A DNA stretch of 64,000 nucleotides, taken from the NCBI GenBank assembly GCA_902799745.1, contig CADCBQ010000005.1, positions 1 through 64,000 on the forward strand, given 5' to 3'. The DNA is from Fibrobacter succinogenes (lineage in GTDB: Bacteria; Fibrobacterota; Fibrobacteria; Fibrobacterales; Fibrobacteraceae). Both the position numbers and the translations under genes were made by a program. The notes beneath the pieces are model-generated. The model had not been told where the DNA came from. It searched no databases and saw only the letters and a list, made by a program, of their open reading frames with translations. Below are positions 9,634 to 17,262 of the stretch, piece after piece (positions within the stretch are counted from its first letter, which is position 1; each line of letters starts with the position of its first letter).

Positions 9634-10284
9634 TTATTGGTCGCCCCATTTATGGGCTCCAGTGGATTCGGAACTCCCTACAATGCACCTAACGGAATTG
9701 CCTTGTTCCTTGTAGAAGGCCTCTTTCTGCCAGTCGCCGAACTTGTTTTTAAAGAAATAGGCGTAACTGACATAGTCCTCTTTTTCTTCGGCTGCCCAGT
9801 AGGCGCCTGTCATTGCATAATCGTAAAAATCGCCATTGTAGAAGCGGTAACCGCTAAGGGATAGGGTTTGCGCGAACTGGTCAGAATAAAGAGCATGTTC
9901 CCAATCGGCTACAGTAGGGAGTCTGGTGCCTGGCGGGCATATGCGCTGGGCATAATGCCAAGTGTAAAGACGTCCGTCTTTTTTGCAATGGGGCTTCTTG
10001 TTGTAGCAGGAACTCTGCTTGTCTTCGTAGTTCAGGTTCTCGGCCATCCAAGTTACGCCGCTTACTGTAATGGTCTTGTAAGGCTGGTTGTCGCGGGAAT
10101 CGATAAAGGTGTTAGGGTCGGCGGGCTTGGCTTCGCCTGTTTGGCGGACTGCCGTTGGCTCGGCCTGTTCCTTTTTTACTTCGGCGGGGGAGTTGTCCCA
10201 GGGGGAACGTTCCCAGACCGAGGCTGCACCTGCTACGGTTGCGGCAACAAGAAGTGCGAATGCAACGACATGTCTCGAATTCAT
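9634..10284 (-). CDS. Exported TIGR02145-type (Fibrobacter major paralogous) protein
   Basis: 216 aa with an N-terminal signal peptide (VVAFALLVAATVAGAAS). From about residue 60 it carries the Fibrobacter succinogenes major paralogous domain: DSRDNQPYKTITVSGVTWMAENLNY, then RICPPGTRLPTVADWEHAL, then AYWAAEE and the closing NSVRCI strand (spelled as separate motifs). The domain is found on surface and envelope proteins and its function is unclear. The gene lies between ktrB and ktrA, with only 9 and 13 intergenic bases, so it is probably co-transcribed with them. Confidence 0.85.
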   Translation of the reverse strand: MNSRHVVAFALLVAATVAGAASVWERSPWDNSPAEVKKEQAEPTAVRQTGEAKPADPNTFIDSRDNQPYKTITVSGVTWMAENLNYEDKQSSCYNKKPHCKKDGRLYTWHYAQRICPPGTRLPTVADWEHALYSDQFAQTLSLSGYRFYNGDFYDYAMTGAYWAAEEKEDYVSYAYFFKNKFGDWQKEAFYKEQGNSVRCIVGSSESTGAHKWGDQ

Positions 10285-10293
10285 AAGGCCCTC

Positions 10294-11694
10294 CTAGCCT
10301 ACCATGATGTCTTCTTCGGCGTACCACATGCCCTGTTCCTGCTTTTTGGCCACGGCAGAAATCAAGAACAGCGGACCCATACGGCCGATAAACATGACAA
10401 GGCAAATCACGATACGGCCAGGAATCGAAAGATCCGGGGTGAGCCCCATGGAAAGACCGCAGGTGCTGTAGGCGCTTGCCACTTCGAAAAATACCTTGAG
10501 GAACGAAACTTGCTCAATCGAATTGCCTGCGGCCTCGGTTTCGAGCAACACGAGCGTTGCCACCACCACGACCACGATAGCCACCACGAAGATTCGCACG
10601 GCCTTATCGACCGTGGTTTCGGGAATGGTGCGACCAAGAATCTGGGTCTTGTTGCGGCCAAGCAGGCGGTTGAATCCGAGCAGGAAGATCACGGCGGTGG
10701 TCGTGGTCTTGATACCGCCTCCGCAGCTACCCGGGTTTGCACCGATCAGCATGATAATCACAAAGAAGAACAGCGAGCCCACGCTCAGGGCCGAGGTGTC
10801 GATGTTGTTGAGGCCCGCGGTGCGGCTGGTGAATGCCATAAAGGCGCTGGATTCCAGCTTTTCTCCGAAGTTCAGGCCTGCAAAAGTATTGCTCCATTCA
10901 CTGAACATGAAGAAGGCGATGCTCACGAGAACGATAATCAGGGTAAAGCCCGTGGCAATGTGGGTATGCAGCGACACCTTGCGGATGGCGCGCTTCTTGA
11001 AGTCGAACAGGTAACGGATTTCGGTAATTGCCAAGAAACCGAAACCGCCGGCCAGCGCGAGCACGCAGGTCGTAATATTCATAAGCGGGTTCAGCTGGAA
11101 GCGCACCAGGGAATCGGGGAACAAGGTGAAACCCACGTTACAGAAGGAGCTGACGGCCTGGAACAGGCTACAGAAAAGGCGATCGTAGAGCTCCATGTCG
11201 GAAAACTGCGTAAAGTAGATGACGGCGCCGATGGCTTCGAGCCCGAAGGTAAAGGGGAGCACTGCCTTCAGGATTCGGCCTGCATCGACGTTACCTTCCT
11301 GCGTGTAGTTGGCAAGGAGGGCCGACTGGTGGTTGAATCCCGGGTGCATGCCGGCAAGGAGGATTATCACGGTAGAAATCGTCATGATTCCAAGACCGCC
11401 CGCCTGCATGAGAATGACTAGAACCCAGTTGCCAAAAGTGGTAAAGCTTGCACTGATATCGATGGTAGAAAGACCCGTAACGCACACGGCAGACATGGCC
11501 GTGAAGAAGGCGTCGAGAACGCCTACCGGTTCACGCTGCGCAAACGGAAGCGACAACAGGAGTGCTCCCAAAGAAACCAGCGCGAGGTAGCCGGACACAA
11601 TCATCAAAATCGGGTTGCCCGACTTTTTCTTGACTTCGGCCTTCTTTTCCACGAAGTCAAACGCTTCGTACCTTGAACGTAACATGGGCCACAA
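10294..11694 (-). CDS. ktrB: Ktr/Trk potassium channel membrane subunit
   Basis: 466-aa inner-membrane protein of the TrkH/KtrB superfamily, with about eight to ten transmembrane segments. The four pore loops are visible: TAMSAVCVTGLST, QAVSSFCNVGFTLF, AFTSRTAGLNN and EVASAYSTCGLSMG, each with the expected selectivity-filter glycine. It works with the RCK subunit at 8964. ATG 11694 is preceded at 7 bases by TATATT on the minus strand, another near-leaderless promoter. Confidence 0.93.
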   Translation of the reverse strand: MWPMLRSRYEAFDFVEKKAEVKKKSGNPILMIVSGYLALVSLGALLLSLPFAQREPVGVLDAFFTAMSAVCVTGLSTIDISASFTTFGNWVLVILMQAGGLGIMTISTVIILLAGMHPGFNHQSALLANYTQEGNVDAGRILKAVLPFTFGLEAIGAVIYFTQFSDMELYDRLFCSLFQAVSSFCNVGFTLFPDSLVRFQLNPLMNITTCVLALAGGFGFLAITEIRYLFDFKKRAIRKVSLHTHIATGFTLIIVLVSIAFFMFSEWSNTFAGLNFGEKLESSAFMAFTSRTAGLNNIDTSALSVGSLFFFVIIMLIGANPGSCGGGIKTTTTAVIFLLGFNRLLGRNKTQILGRTIPETTVDKAVRIFVVAIVVVVVATLVLLETEAAGNSIEQVSFLKVFFEVASAYSTCGLSMGLTPDLSIPGRIVICLVMFIGRMGPLFLISAVAKKQEQGMWYAEEDIMVG

Positions 11695-11714
11695 TATAGA
11701 AATTAATCCCTATC

Positions 11715-11743
11715 TTGCCTAGGTTTGGGCGGTTTTCTACATT
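11715..11743 (+). promoter_or_regulatory. Promoter of the BASS transporter gene
   Basis: TTGCCT (11715-11720), a 17-base spacer and TACATT (11738-11743). The start codon is at 11753, leaving a leader of only about 2-4 bases. Confidence 0.6.
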
Positions 11744-11752
11744 TGGCCGCGT

Positions 11753-12655
11753 ATGAAGAATTTACGTGCCATTTTGATGCCGATTGCGATTTTACTCGGG
11801 ATTTTGCTCCCGCAGGCGCACGTGCTTTCGCCGTTGATGCCTTTTTTGATCGGCACCATGATGTTTTTGACGTTTGTGACTAAAATTCCGCCGCAAACGC
11901 ATGGCTACACGTTTAAAATTGAAATCCGCGCCCTGGTGGTGAGCCTGATTCTGGTGGCGGCCATTGCAGGAATTGTAAAACTGTTTGACTTGCCGCGCGA
12001 AGTGCTTTTGGGCGGTGCGATTATTGCGCTTTGCCCGCCTGCAAACGCAGCCCCTGCCATGGCCAAGATGCTTGGCGGTTCGGCCTCGCTTGCCTTGAAG
12101 ATTTTCTTGAGCGGAAACCTGATTGCGTGTTTTTCGATTCCGATTGTGTTCGGTTACCTGACCGGAACCGATGCGGGCCTGAGCGAAATCGCGATGAAGA
12201 TTTTCAATACGATTCAGCCGATTATCAGCATCCCGCTGGCGTTTGCCTTGGGTCTGCGTGCCTTTTACCCGGAGCTTGCTGACCGTGCGGCGAAATACCA
12301 GAAGTACACCATGTTCGTGTGGACTTTCTCGGTGTTCGTGATTATCGCGAAGGCGAGCTACGACATTCGCGAAATGGGATTCACGGAACTTTGGAATAGC
12401 GGTAAACTCCCCATGATGGCGGGAATTTCGCTCATTCTCTGCATTCTGCTTTACGCCCTCGGCTGGTATGTCGAAAGGAATCGTCGCCCCATCGAAAGTG
12501 CGCAAAGTATGGGCCAGAAGAACACTACGCTCGTCATCTGGATTGCCACTTTGTATGCGGGCCCCGTGGTGGCACTTGCCCCGACTTGCTACGTGGTGTG
12601 GCAGAATCTGGTTCTCAGCTGGATGAGCGCAAGAATCAAGCCGAAAAGAGAATAA
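11753..12655 (+). CDS. Bile acid:sodium symporter family (BASS) transporter
   Basis: 300-aa integral membrane protein with nine to ten hydrophobic segments. The pattern fits the BASS/YfeH group: a conserved CPPANAAPAMAKMLGG loop in the first half, and a GQKN motif ahead of a pore helix in the second half. The substrate cannot be told; the group includes organic-anion and amino-acid-precursor transporters. ATG 11753 lies 9 bases from a TACATT box with a TTGCCT -35 at a 17-base spacing. Divergent from ktrB. Confidence 0.72.
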   Translation: MKNLRAILMPIAILLGILLPQAHVLSPLMPFLIGTMMFLTFVTKIPPQTHGYTFKIEIRALVVSLILVAAIAGIVKLFDLPREVLLGGAIIALCPPANAAPAMAKMLGGSASLALKIFLSGNLIACFSIPIVFGYLTGTDAGLSEIAMKIFNTIQPIISIPLAFALGLRAFYPELADRAAKYQKYTMFVWTFSVFVIIAKASYDIREMGFTELWNSGKLPMMAGISLILCILLYALGWYVERNRRPIESAQSMGQKNTTLVIWIATLYAGPVVALAPTCYVVWQNLVLSWMSARIKPKRE

Positions 12656-12707
12656 TTATTTTTATCGTTACGCAAGGGTATCACGATAATACAAAAGTGG
12701 GGGCGTA

Positions 12708-13436
12708 ATGAATCATGCAGAACTTGTTAAGCGCCTGTTGGCTGAACAGGATTTAAAGTACCGCGACTTTCATGCGTCGCTGTTGCCGAACATCGACAAA
12801 AAATCGATTATCGGCGTGCGCGTGCCCACGATGCGAAAGATTGCGAAGGAGTTTGCCGCGGGCGCGACTCCTGCTGACCTCGGTAAATTCCTCGACAAGT
12901 TGCCACACAAGTATTTCGAAGAAAACCAGGTGCACCTTTTTGCGGTCGAACGCATCAAGGATTTTGATGAGTGTCTGCGCCGCATCGAACAGTTCTTGCC
13001 CTACATTGACAACTGGGCCGTATGCGACGGCAAATCTCCGAAGGCATTGCTCAAGGACGAGGCTCGTTTTTATGCCAAGATTTGCGAATGGCTGAAGTCG
13101 ACTAAGCCTTACACGGTTCGCTTTGGCGTGAACATGCTGATGAACTTTTTCTTGGATGAACGCTTCAGCAAGGAACATTTGAAACTCGTTGCCGCCATCG
13201 ATGAAAATCTTTTCGATGATGCCGGTCGCGCAGAATGTCCCACCGACCGCTACTACGTGCAAATGGTTATCGCCTGGTACATGGCGACCGCCCTCGCCAA
13301 GCAATGGGACGCAACATTCCCCTACATCAAGGGCCGCAAACTTTCACCCTGGATTCACGCAAAATCTATCCAAAAAGCCTGCGAAAGCTACCGCATCACC
13401 GACGAACAGAAGAAAATTCTGCGCGGGTTGAAGTAG
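12708..13436 (+). CDS. DNA alkylation repair protein (AlkD-like HEAT fold)
   Basis: 242 aa, all helical, matching the DNA_alkylation (AlkC/AlkD) family of HEAT-repeat glycosylases. Visible family features are IGVRVPTMRKIAKEF in the N-terminal repeat, YIDNWAVCD in the middle (conserved aromatic and aspartate in the DNA-facing groove) and RFGVNMLMNFF. Proteins of this family excise N3/N7-alkylated purines; close paralogues without that activity exist, so the activity here is inferred. An RBS (GGGGG) lies before ATG 12708. It converges on the minus-strand gene whose stop is only 3 bases away. Confidence 0.86.
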   Translation: MNHAELVKRLLAEQDLKYRDFHASLLPNIDKKSIIGVRVPTMRKIAKEFAAGATPADLGKFLDKLPHKYFEENQVHLFAVERIKDFDECLRRIEQFLPYIDNWAVCDGKSPKALLKDEARFYAKICEWLKSTKPYTVRFGVNMLMNFFLDERFSKEHLKLVAAIDENLFDDAGRAECPTDRYYVQMVIAWYMATALAKQWDATFPYIKGRKLSPWIHAKSIQKACESYRITDEQKKILRGLK

Positions 13437-13439
13437 ATG

Positions 13440-13931
13440 CTATTTGCCGCTTAAAATTGCGATGAGATCCGCATTGCTCAGGTTCGTCTTTTCGTTCAGG
13501 GCGGCGGCTATCGCGGCAAGTTGCTTTTGACAGGCCATCATCAGATTGTACACCTGTTCGACGACATTCGCTTCGGAAAGCTGGTAGTAGTAGCAGGACG
13601 CCTGGAAACTCTGATAATCCGGATCGCTCCGGTAAAGTTCCATCGGGAGTTCCTTCATGACGGTGTCTAGATTGCAGGCAAAATTCTTGCGCATCAAAAA
13701 TTCCGACATGTGGCCCGCAATCGCGATGTGGGCGGAACCCTCGAGCGAGTTTCCTGGCATGCGCGTGACACTCGGTTTTTCCTTGGAGTTGTTGATTTTG
13801 ACGTAATCGATGGGGCGCTTGAACAGGATCGCCATCAAGGCGTGGCCAGCCTCGTGGCGGCAAAGCTTTTCGTATTCCTGTTCTCCGAAAAATTCAATTA
13901 ATGATTCGCGAGTTAAAATTTGTTCGGACAT
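13440..13931 (-). CDS. Stand-alone HEAGH-motif zinc protease-like protein
   Basis: 163 aa. It contains CRHEAGHALMAIL, the zinc-binding HExGH signature of FtsH-type (M41) and related gluzincin peptidases, early in the protein. It then has IAIAGHMSEFL, which resembles the M41 helix following the active site. There is no AAA domain, no membrane segment and no signal peptide. It could be an M41-like domain working on its own, possibly with a separate partner, or a diverged non-catalytic relative. The third zinc ligand is uncertain. Convergent with the AlkD-like gene. Confidence 0.68.
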   Translation of the reverse strand: MSEQILTRESLIEFFGEQEYEKLCRHEAGHALMAILFKRPIDYVKINNSKEKPSVTRMPGNSLEGSAHIAIAGHMSEFLMRKNFACNLDTVMKELPMELYRSDPDYQSFQASCYYYQLSEANVVEQVYNLMMACQKQLAAIAAALNEKTNLSNADLIAILSGK

Positions 13932-14069
13932 ATTTCAATCTCTGCGTAAATAATACAAAATTAGAATGATGATGGCTATAGAGCCACGATTAACCGTGAA
14001 ACCGATTTCTGTTGAGTTGTCCTCGCATTTTCATGAATTGACATGAAAAACACCCCAAAAAGTCCACAT

Positions 14070-14098
14070 TTGACATTTAGTCATTTTGGGGGTATATT
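14070..14098 (+). promoter_or_regulatory. Consensus promoter of the GH30 gene
   Basis: TTGACA (14070-14075), exactly 17 bases, then TATATT (14093-14098). The start codon is 7 bases further on. An inverted repeat TTCATG-N6-CATGAA lies just upstream near 14031-14048 and could be an operator. Confidence 0.82.
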
Positions 14099-14105
14099 TA
14101 GGAGT

Positions 14106-16025
14106 ATGATGGGTATTGGTAAAGATTTTAAAGTCTCGGGCGTGGCCCTTGCCGCGTTCTGTTTAGCAGGTTTATTTGCCCCTGCGCATGCACAGACCAA
14201 GGTCGTTGTGGACCCTGGCAAAAAGTACCAGGTTTTCGAGGGCTGGGGCACGAGTCTCTGCTGGTGGGCCGTAAAGGCGGGCGCCTGGAGCGAGGCGAAC
14301 CGCAGCAAGCTTCTGGGTGCGATTGCCGATCCCGATACGGGTCTCGGTTATACGATTTTCCGCTACAATATCGGCGGTGGCGACCAGCCGGGCCATAACC
14401 ATTTGGACAAGGGCGACGGCGGCGCGAACGTTCCCGGCTACAAGCCTACCGAAAAGGGCGATTTCGACTGGACGGCCGACCCGTACCAGCGCACAATCGC
14501 CATCGAACTTTCCAAGCGCGTGAAGAGCCCGATTTTCGAGGCGTTCAGCAATTCGCCCCCGTGGTGGATGACCAAGAGTGGCTGCGTTTCGGGCAGTAGC
14601 GACGGTAGCGACAACCTCAAGGAAGACTATTTCGACGACTTCGCGGACTACCTCTCCGAAGTGGCGCTGCACTTCAAGAAGGAATGGGGAATCACGTTCC
14701 GCACGGTGGAACCGTTCAACGAGCCGAGTGCTGGCTGGTGGAAGTCCAATGGCGGGCAGGAAGGTTGCGGATTCAAGAACAACCAGACGAAGATGATTGT
14801 GGAACTCGGCAAGGCGCTTCAGAAGAAGGGCCTGTTCCCCGAGACTTCGGTGAGTGCCGCCGACGAGACGAACATTGGCGATGCCCTGAACCAGTTCAAC
14901 AAGTACAGTTCCGAAGCGCTCTCTTACATGTTCCAGGTGAACACGCACAGCTATTCCGGTGGCGACAACCGCGCCAAACTTTTCAATGCGGCGTTCACGA
15001 AAGACAAGAAGGTGTGGCAGTCCGAAACGGGCCCGCTCCACAAGAGCGGCGACGAGAACATTGCGCTCTGGATGGCGGGCGTGATTCTTGCGGACCTGCG
15101 CGACATGAAGGCGAGTGCCTGGGTGGACTGGCAGGTTGGCGACCCGGCCGAGAACTGGCGTAGCCTCGCGCTGAACCACAGCAAGCAGACTTTCAGCCCG
15201 AATGCGCGTTACTATATGCATGCCGCATTCAGCCGCTACATCCGTCCGGGTTCGCGCATTATCGATAGCGACAACGGCAACACGCTCGCGGCACTCACGC
15301 CCGAGGGCGCGCTGGTGCTTATCGTGCGTAACAGCGGTTCTAGCGACGTGAAGTATGAATTCGACCTGGGTGAATTCGTGAAGATTGGCACGAGCGCGAA
15401 GGTGGTGCGGTTCGAACTGCCGGGCAGCCTCACCAAGCAATCCGATATCGTGGTTTCGGGCAAGGCGCTTTCGATGACCGCGAAGTCCAACACGATTACC
15501 ACGATGGTGATTGACGGCGCCGAAGGTGGCGTCTGCAAGCCGGATACAATTATCCCGTATGTGAAGGTGCATAACGGCGGCTGGAACGAGACTACCGATG
15601 TTCAGGTAAATAAGGGCGACTCGCTGGTGATTGGCCCGCATCCGTGGGAAGGCGGACGCTGGGTGTGGAACGGCCCGAATGGATTCACTTCGACTGACCG
15701 CGAAATCCGCTTCAAGAATCTTGACGGAAAATCGAGCGGCTACTACAAGGCGGTGCACACGAATGCCTCGGGCTGCGAAGCTTCCGTCACTATCAAGGTG
15801 GTGGTGGACGATCCGGAAAATCCGTTCGTAGAACCGGACACAACTCAGGAAGATTCGACGACAGCGATCAGGAACCGCAACCTAGCTGGCCTTGAAATCC
15901 GCCCGAACGAGTCGATTCAGGTCTTTGACATGCAGGGTCGATTCTTGGGTAAATCGCTAAAACTGGCTCCGGGAACGTACCTTGTCCGTCAGGGAGTTCA
16001 TCTGCGCCACGTGCGAATCAAGTAG
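14106..16025 (+). CDS. Secreted glycoside hydrolase family 30
   Basis: Exported polysaccharidase, 639 aa. The frame is open from 14043, but the promoter lies between the two starts, so ATG 14106 (or 14109) is chosen. Signal peptide: VALAAFCLAGLFAPAHA. The catalytic (beta/alpha)8 domain spans about residues 30-400. It opens with FEGWGTSLCWWA (GH30 endo-beta-1,6-galactanase-like start), has the acid/base Glu in VEPFNEP (near 201) and the nucleophile Glu in WQSETGP (near 306), and is followed by a GH30 beta-domain. A second, Ig-like module covers about 475-580. The C-terminus (VFDMQGRFLGKSL, then GTYLVRQG) looks like a type IX secretion sorting tail. The substrate is probably hemicellulose or pectin side chains; the subfamily is not certain. 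Confidence 0.87.
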   Translation: MMGIGKDFKVSGVALAAFCLAGLFAPAHAQTKVVVDPGKKYQVFEGWGTSLCWWAVKAGAWSEANRSKLLGAIADPDTGLGYTIFRYNIGGGDQPGHNHLDKGDGGANVPGYKPTEKGDFDWTADPYQRTIAIELSKRVKSPIFEAFSNSPPWWMTKSGCVSGSSDGSDNLKEDYFDDFADYLSEVALHFKKEWGITFRTVEPFNEPSAGWWKSNGGQEGCGFKNNQTKMIVELGKALQKKGLFPETSVSAADETNIGDALNQFNKYSSEALSYMFQVNTHSYSGGDNRAKLFNAAFTKDKKVWQSETGPLHKSGDENIALWMAGVILADLRDMKASAWVDWQVGDPAENWRSLALNHSKQTFSPNARYYMHAAFSRYIRPGSRIIDSDNGNTLAALTPEGALVLIVRNSGSSDVKYEFDLGEFVKIGTSAKVVRFELPGSLTKQSDIVVSGKALSMTAKSNTITTMVIDGAEGGVCKPDTIIPYVKVHNGGWNETTDVQVNKGDSLVIGPHPWEGGRWVWNGPNGFTSTDREIRFKNLDGKSSGYYKAVHTNASGCEASVTIKVVVDDPENPFVEPDTTQEDSTTAIRNRNLAGLEIRPNESIQVFDMQGRFLGKSLKLAPGTYLVRQGVHLRHVRIK

Positions 16026-16037
16026 GTTTGACCGATT

Positions 16038-16059
16038 ATTTTGTAAAATATTACAAAAA
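16038..16059. terminator. Inverted repeat behind GH30 (weak terminator or operator)
   Basis: ATTTTGTAA / TTACAAAAT, 9-bp perfect inverted repeat with a 4-base loop. It has no G+C and only a poor T-run, so it could equally be an operator next to the following promoter (16062-16091). Confidence 0.4.
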
Positions 16060-16061
16060 TC

Positions 16062-16091
16062 TTACTAACAAAGCGTGAATTTTGCTATCCT
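16062..16091 (+). promoter_or_regulatory. Promoter of the YhhN-like gene
   Basis: TTACTA, 18-base spacer, TATCCT; the start codon is 6 bases after the -10 box. Confidence 0.45.
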
Positions 16092-16097
16092 TTATTC

Positions 16098-16862
16098 ATG
16101 CTTTTACAAACAACTGCTCAAAAAATCGCTTTTTCTGTCCTCGCCCTGTTCCTCCTCATTACGGCCGGCAAGGATTGGTTTGACTTCTATTCCTGCGGCG
16201 CGGTAAGCCAATGCCTGTCGGATTCTGGCACCCTGCAGCTTTACACCAAGTCGGTCATGACAACCATGCTGACGATTCTTGCCTTTATTACGGCATCAAG
16301 CGCGTTCTCTGGCCGCGATGGCAAGTTGCTGCGTGCGGCGTTCGTTTTCTCGCTGTTGGCGGACTACAGCTTTAGTTTGCTCAAGGCGACTGTTGCCGAT
16401 GCAGGAACCCTCAGTACTATTCTCGGCATTAGCTTCTTCATGGTGTTCCAGACCATCTTGATTTACAGGCATTCCCGCAAGTCCGAAGCAGACAAGAGCC
16501 TCCCCAAGATTTACTGGTTGTTGGCCGTGGCTGTTATCGCAGGCATCGCCCTGATTGCTACGGGCACCTTGAGCCTCACCGTGGCTGTTGTCGTGGTTTA
16601 TGGCGTCTTCGTCATTACCTCGGTGATCATCGGTATTCTTGCCAAGCGCAAGGGTTATTTCCCGGCTGTGAACGCCAAGTTTGTCTGTTGGGGCATGGTC
16701 GCCTTCTTCTTCGGTGATGTGTGCGTCGGTCTTTCGATGGTCACGGGTGACGACCACAGCGCACTGCAGTCGGTTGCCGAAATTGCGAACAATATTATCT
16801 GGTGGCTGTACGTGCCGGCACAGCTCATGCTGATTCGCGCAACGGTCAAGCCGCAGGCATAA
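16098..16862 (+). CDS. YhhN-like integral membrane protein (lysoplasmalogenase family)
   Basis: 254 aa with about eight hydrophobic helices. The second half has the YhhN layout: FFFGDVCVGL (helix with a conserved Asp), then IIWWLYVPAQLMLI (the aromatic-x-PAQ motif near the end). YhhN/TMEM86 proteins hydrolyse the vinyl-ether bond of lysoplasmalogens. Bacterial members are mostly uncharacterised, so the activity is inferred from family only. Monocistronic, with a terminator at 16881. Confidence 0.65.
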   Translation: MLLQTTAQKIAFSVLALFLLITAGKDWFDFYSCGAVSQCLSDSGTLQLYTKSVMTTMLTILAFITASSAFSGRDGKLLRAAFVFSLLADYSFSLLKATVADAGTLSTILGISFFMVFQTILIYRHSRKSEADKSLPKIYWLLAVAVIAGIALIATGTLSLTVAVVVVYGVFVITSVIIGILAKRKGYFPAVNAKFVCWGMVAFFFGDVCVGLSMVTGDDHSALQSVAEIANNIIWWLYVPAQLMLIRATVKPQA

Positions 16863-16880
16863 GCCTACAGATACTCAACT

Positions 16881-16910
16881 AAAAAGCACCCTTTATAGGG
16901 TGTTTTTTTT
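16881..16910 (+). terminator. Rho-independent terminator
   Basis: GCACCC-TTTAT-GGGTGT-type stem (CACCCT / AGGGTG, TTAT loop) followed by eight T, 20 bases behind the YhhN-like stop. Confidence 0.9.
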
Positions 16911-16929
16911 GTGGGAAACTTGTTCAGGG

Positions 16930-17096
16930 TACAAAAAAGGCATTCCTCACGGTGGAACACTCGAAGCTACTCACTTAAAAATGATAGCAGTGCCTCGGGG
17001 CTTTGTTTTTCGCGTCGATGCGCGCCTAAACTGAACACCAAGAGCGACGAGCTTTAAAAATACTGTTAGATCGGGCGTTAATCCGTGGGATGCCTT
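16930..17096 (-). ncRNA. Candidate structured small RNA with own promoter and terminator
   Basis: Minus-strand transcription unit of about 160 nt in the gap between the YhhN-like gene and uvrC. The two ends pair: 5' GGCATCCCACGG (17094-17083) with 3' CCGTGAGGAATGCC (16952-16939), a 12-bp closing helix with a 2-base bulge, followed directly by six U (16938-16933). Inside are smaller helices, including CGCG-CATCGA-CGCG and GCTATC...GAGTAGC. A near-consensus promoter sits exactly upstream (17103-17131). There is no plausible ORF. Size and end-to-end pairing would suit 6S RNA, but I do not recognise the 6S core, so the class is left open. Confidence 0.6.
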
Positions 17097-17102
17097 ATCC
17101 GT

Positions 17103-17131
17103 AATATAGACAACTTGAAGGGCAAAAGCAA
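17103..17131 (-). promoter_or_regulatory. Promoter for the small RNA candidate
   Basis: On the minus strand TTGCTT (17131-17126), a 17-base spacer, then TATATT (17108-17103). The predicted start is an A at about 17096, one or two bases before the closing helix of the RNA. Confidence 0.7.
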
Positions 17132-17262
17132 GCGAAAAAACGAAAAATATTTTTTTGTCCTTTTAAAATAAATGATAAGTAAAGAATTCTTATCGTTGTT
17201 TGGCGAAATTAGTTCGTAAAGGTCGTTTTTATACAAACGAGCCCTACTCCATTTTGGAATAT

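Noticed and set aside
14043..14105. Upstream in-frame start of the GH30 gene
   Set aside because: The consensus promoter (14070-14098) lies between it and ATG 14106, so it would not be transcribed from that promoter, and it would bury the signal peptide.
16930..17096. Naming the small RNA as 6S, SRP or tmRNA
   Set aside because: Length and closing helix would allow 6S, but none of the core motifs of these classes could be located by eye.
17171..17194. GATAAG/CTTATC hairpin behind uvrC
   Set aside because: Only 6 bp with a 9-base A+T loop and a poor T-run; too weak to call a terminator.
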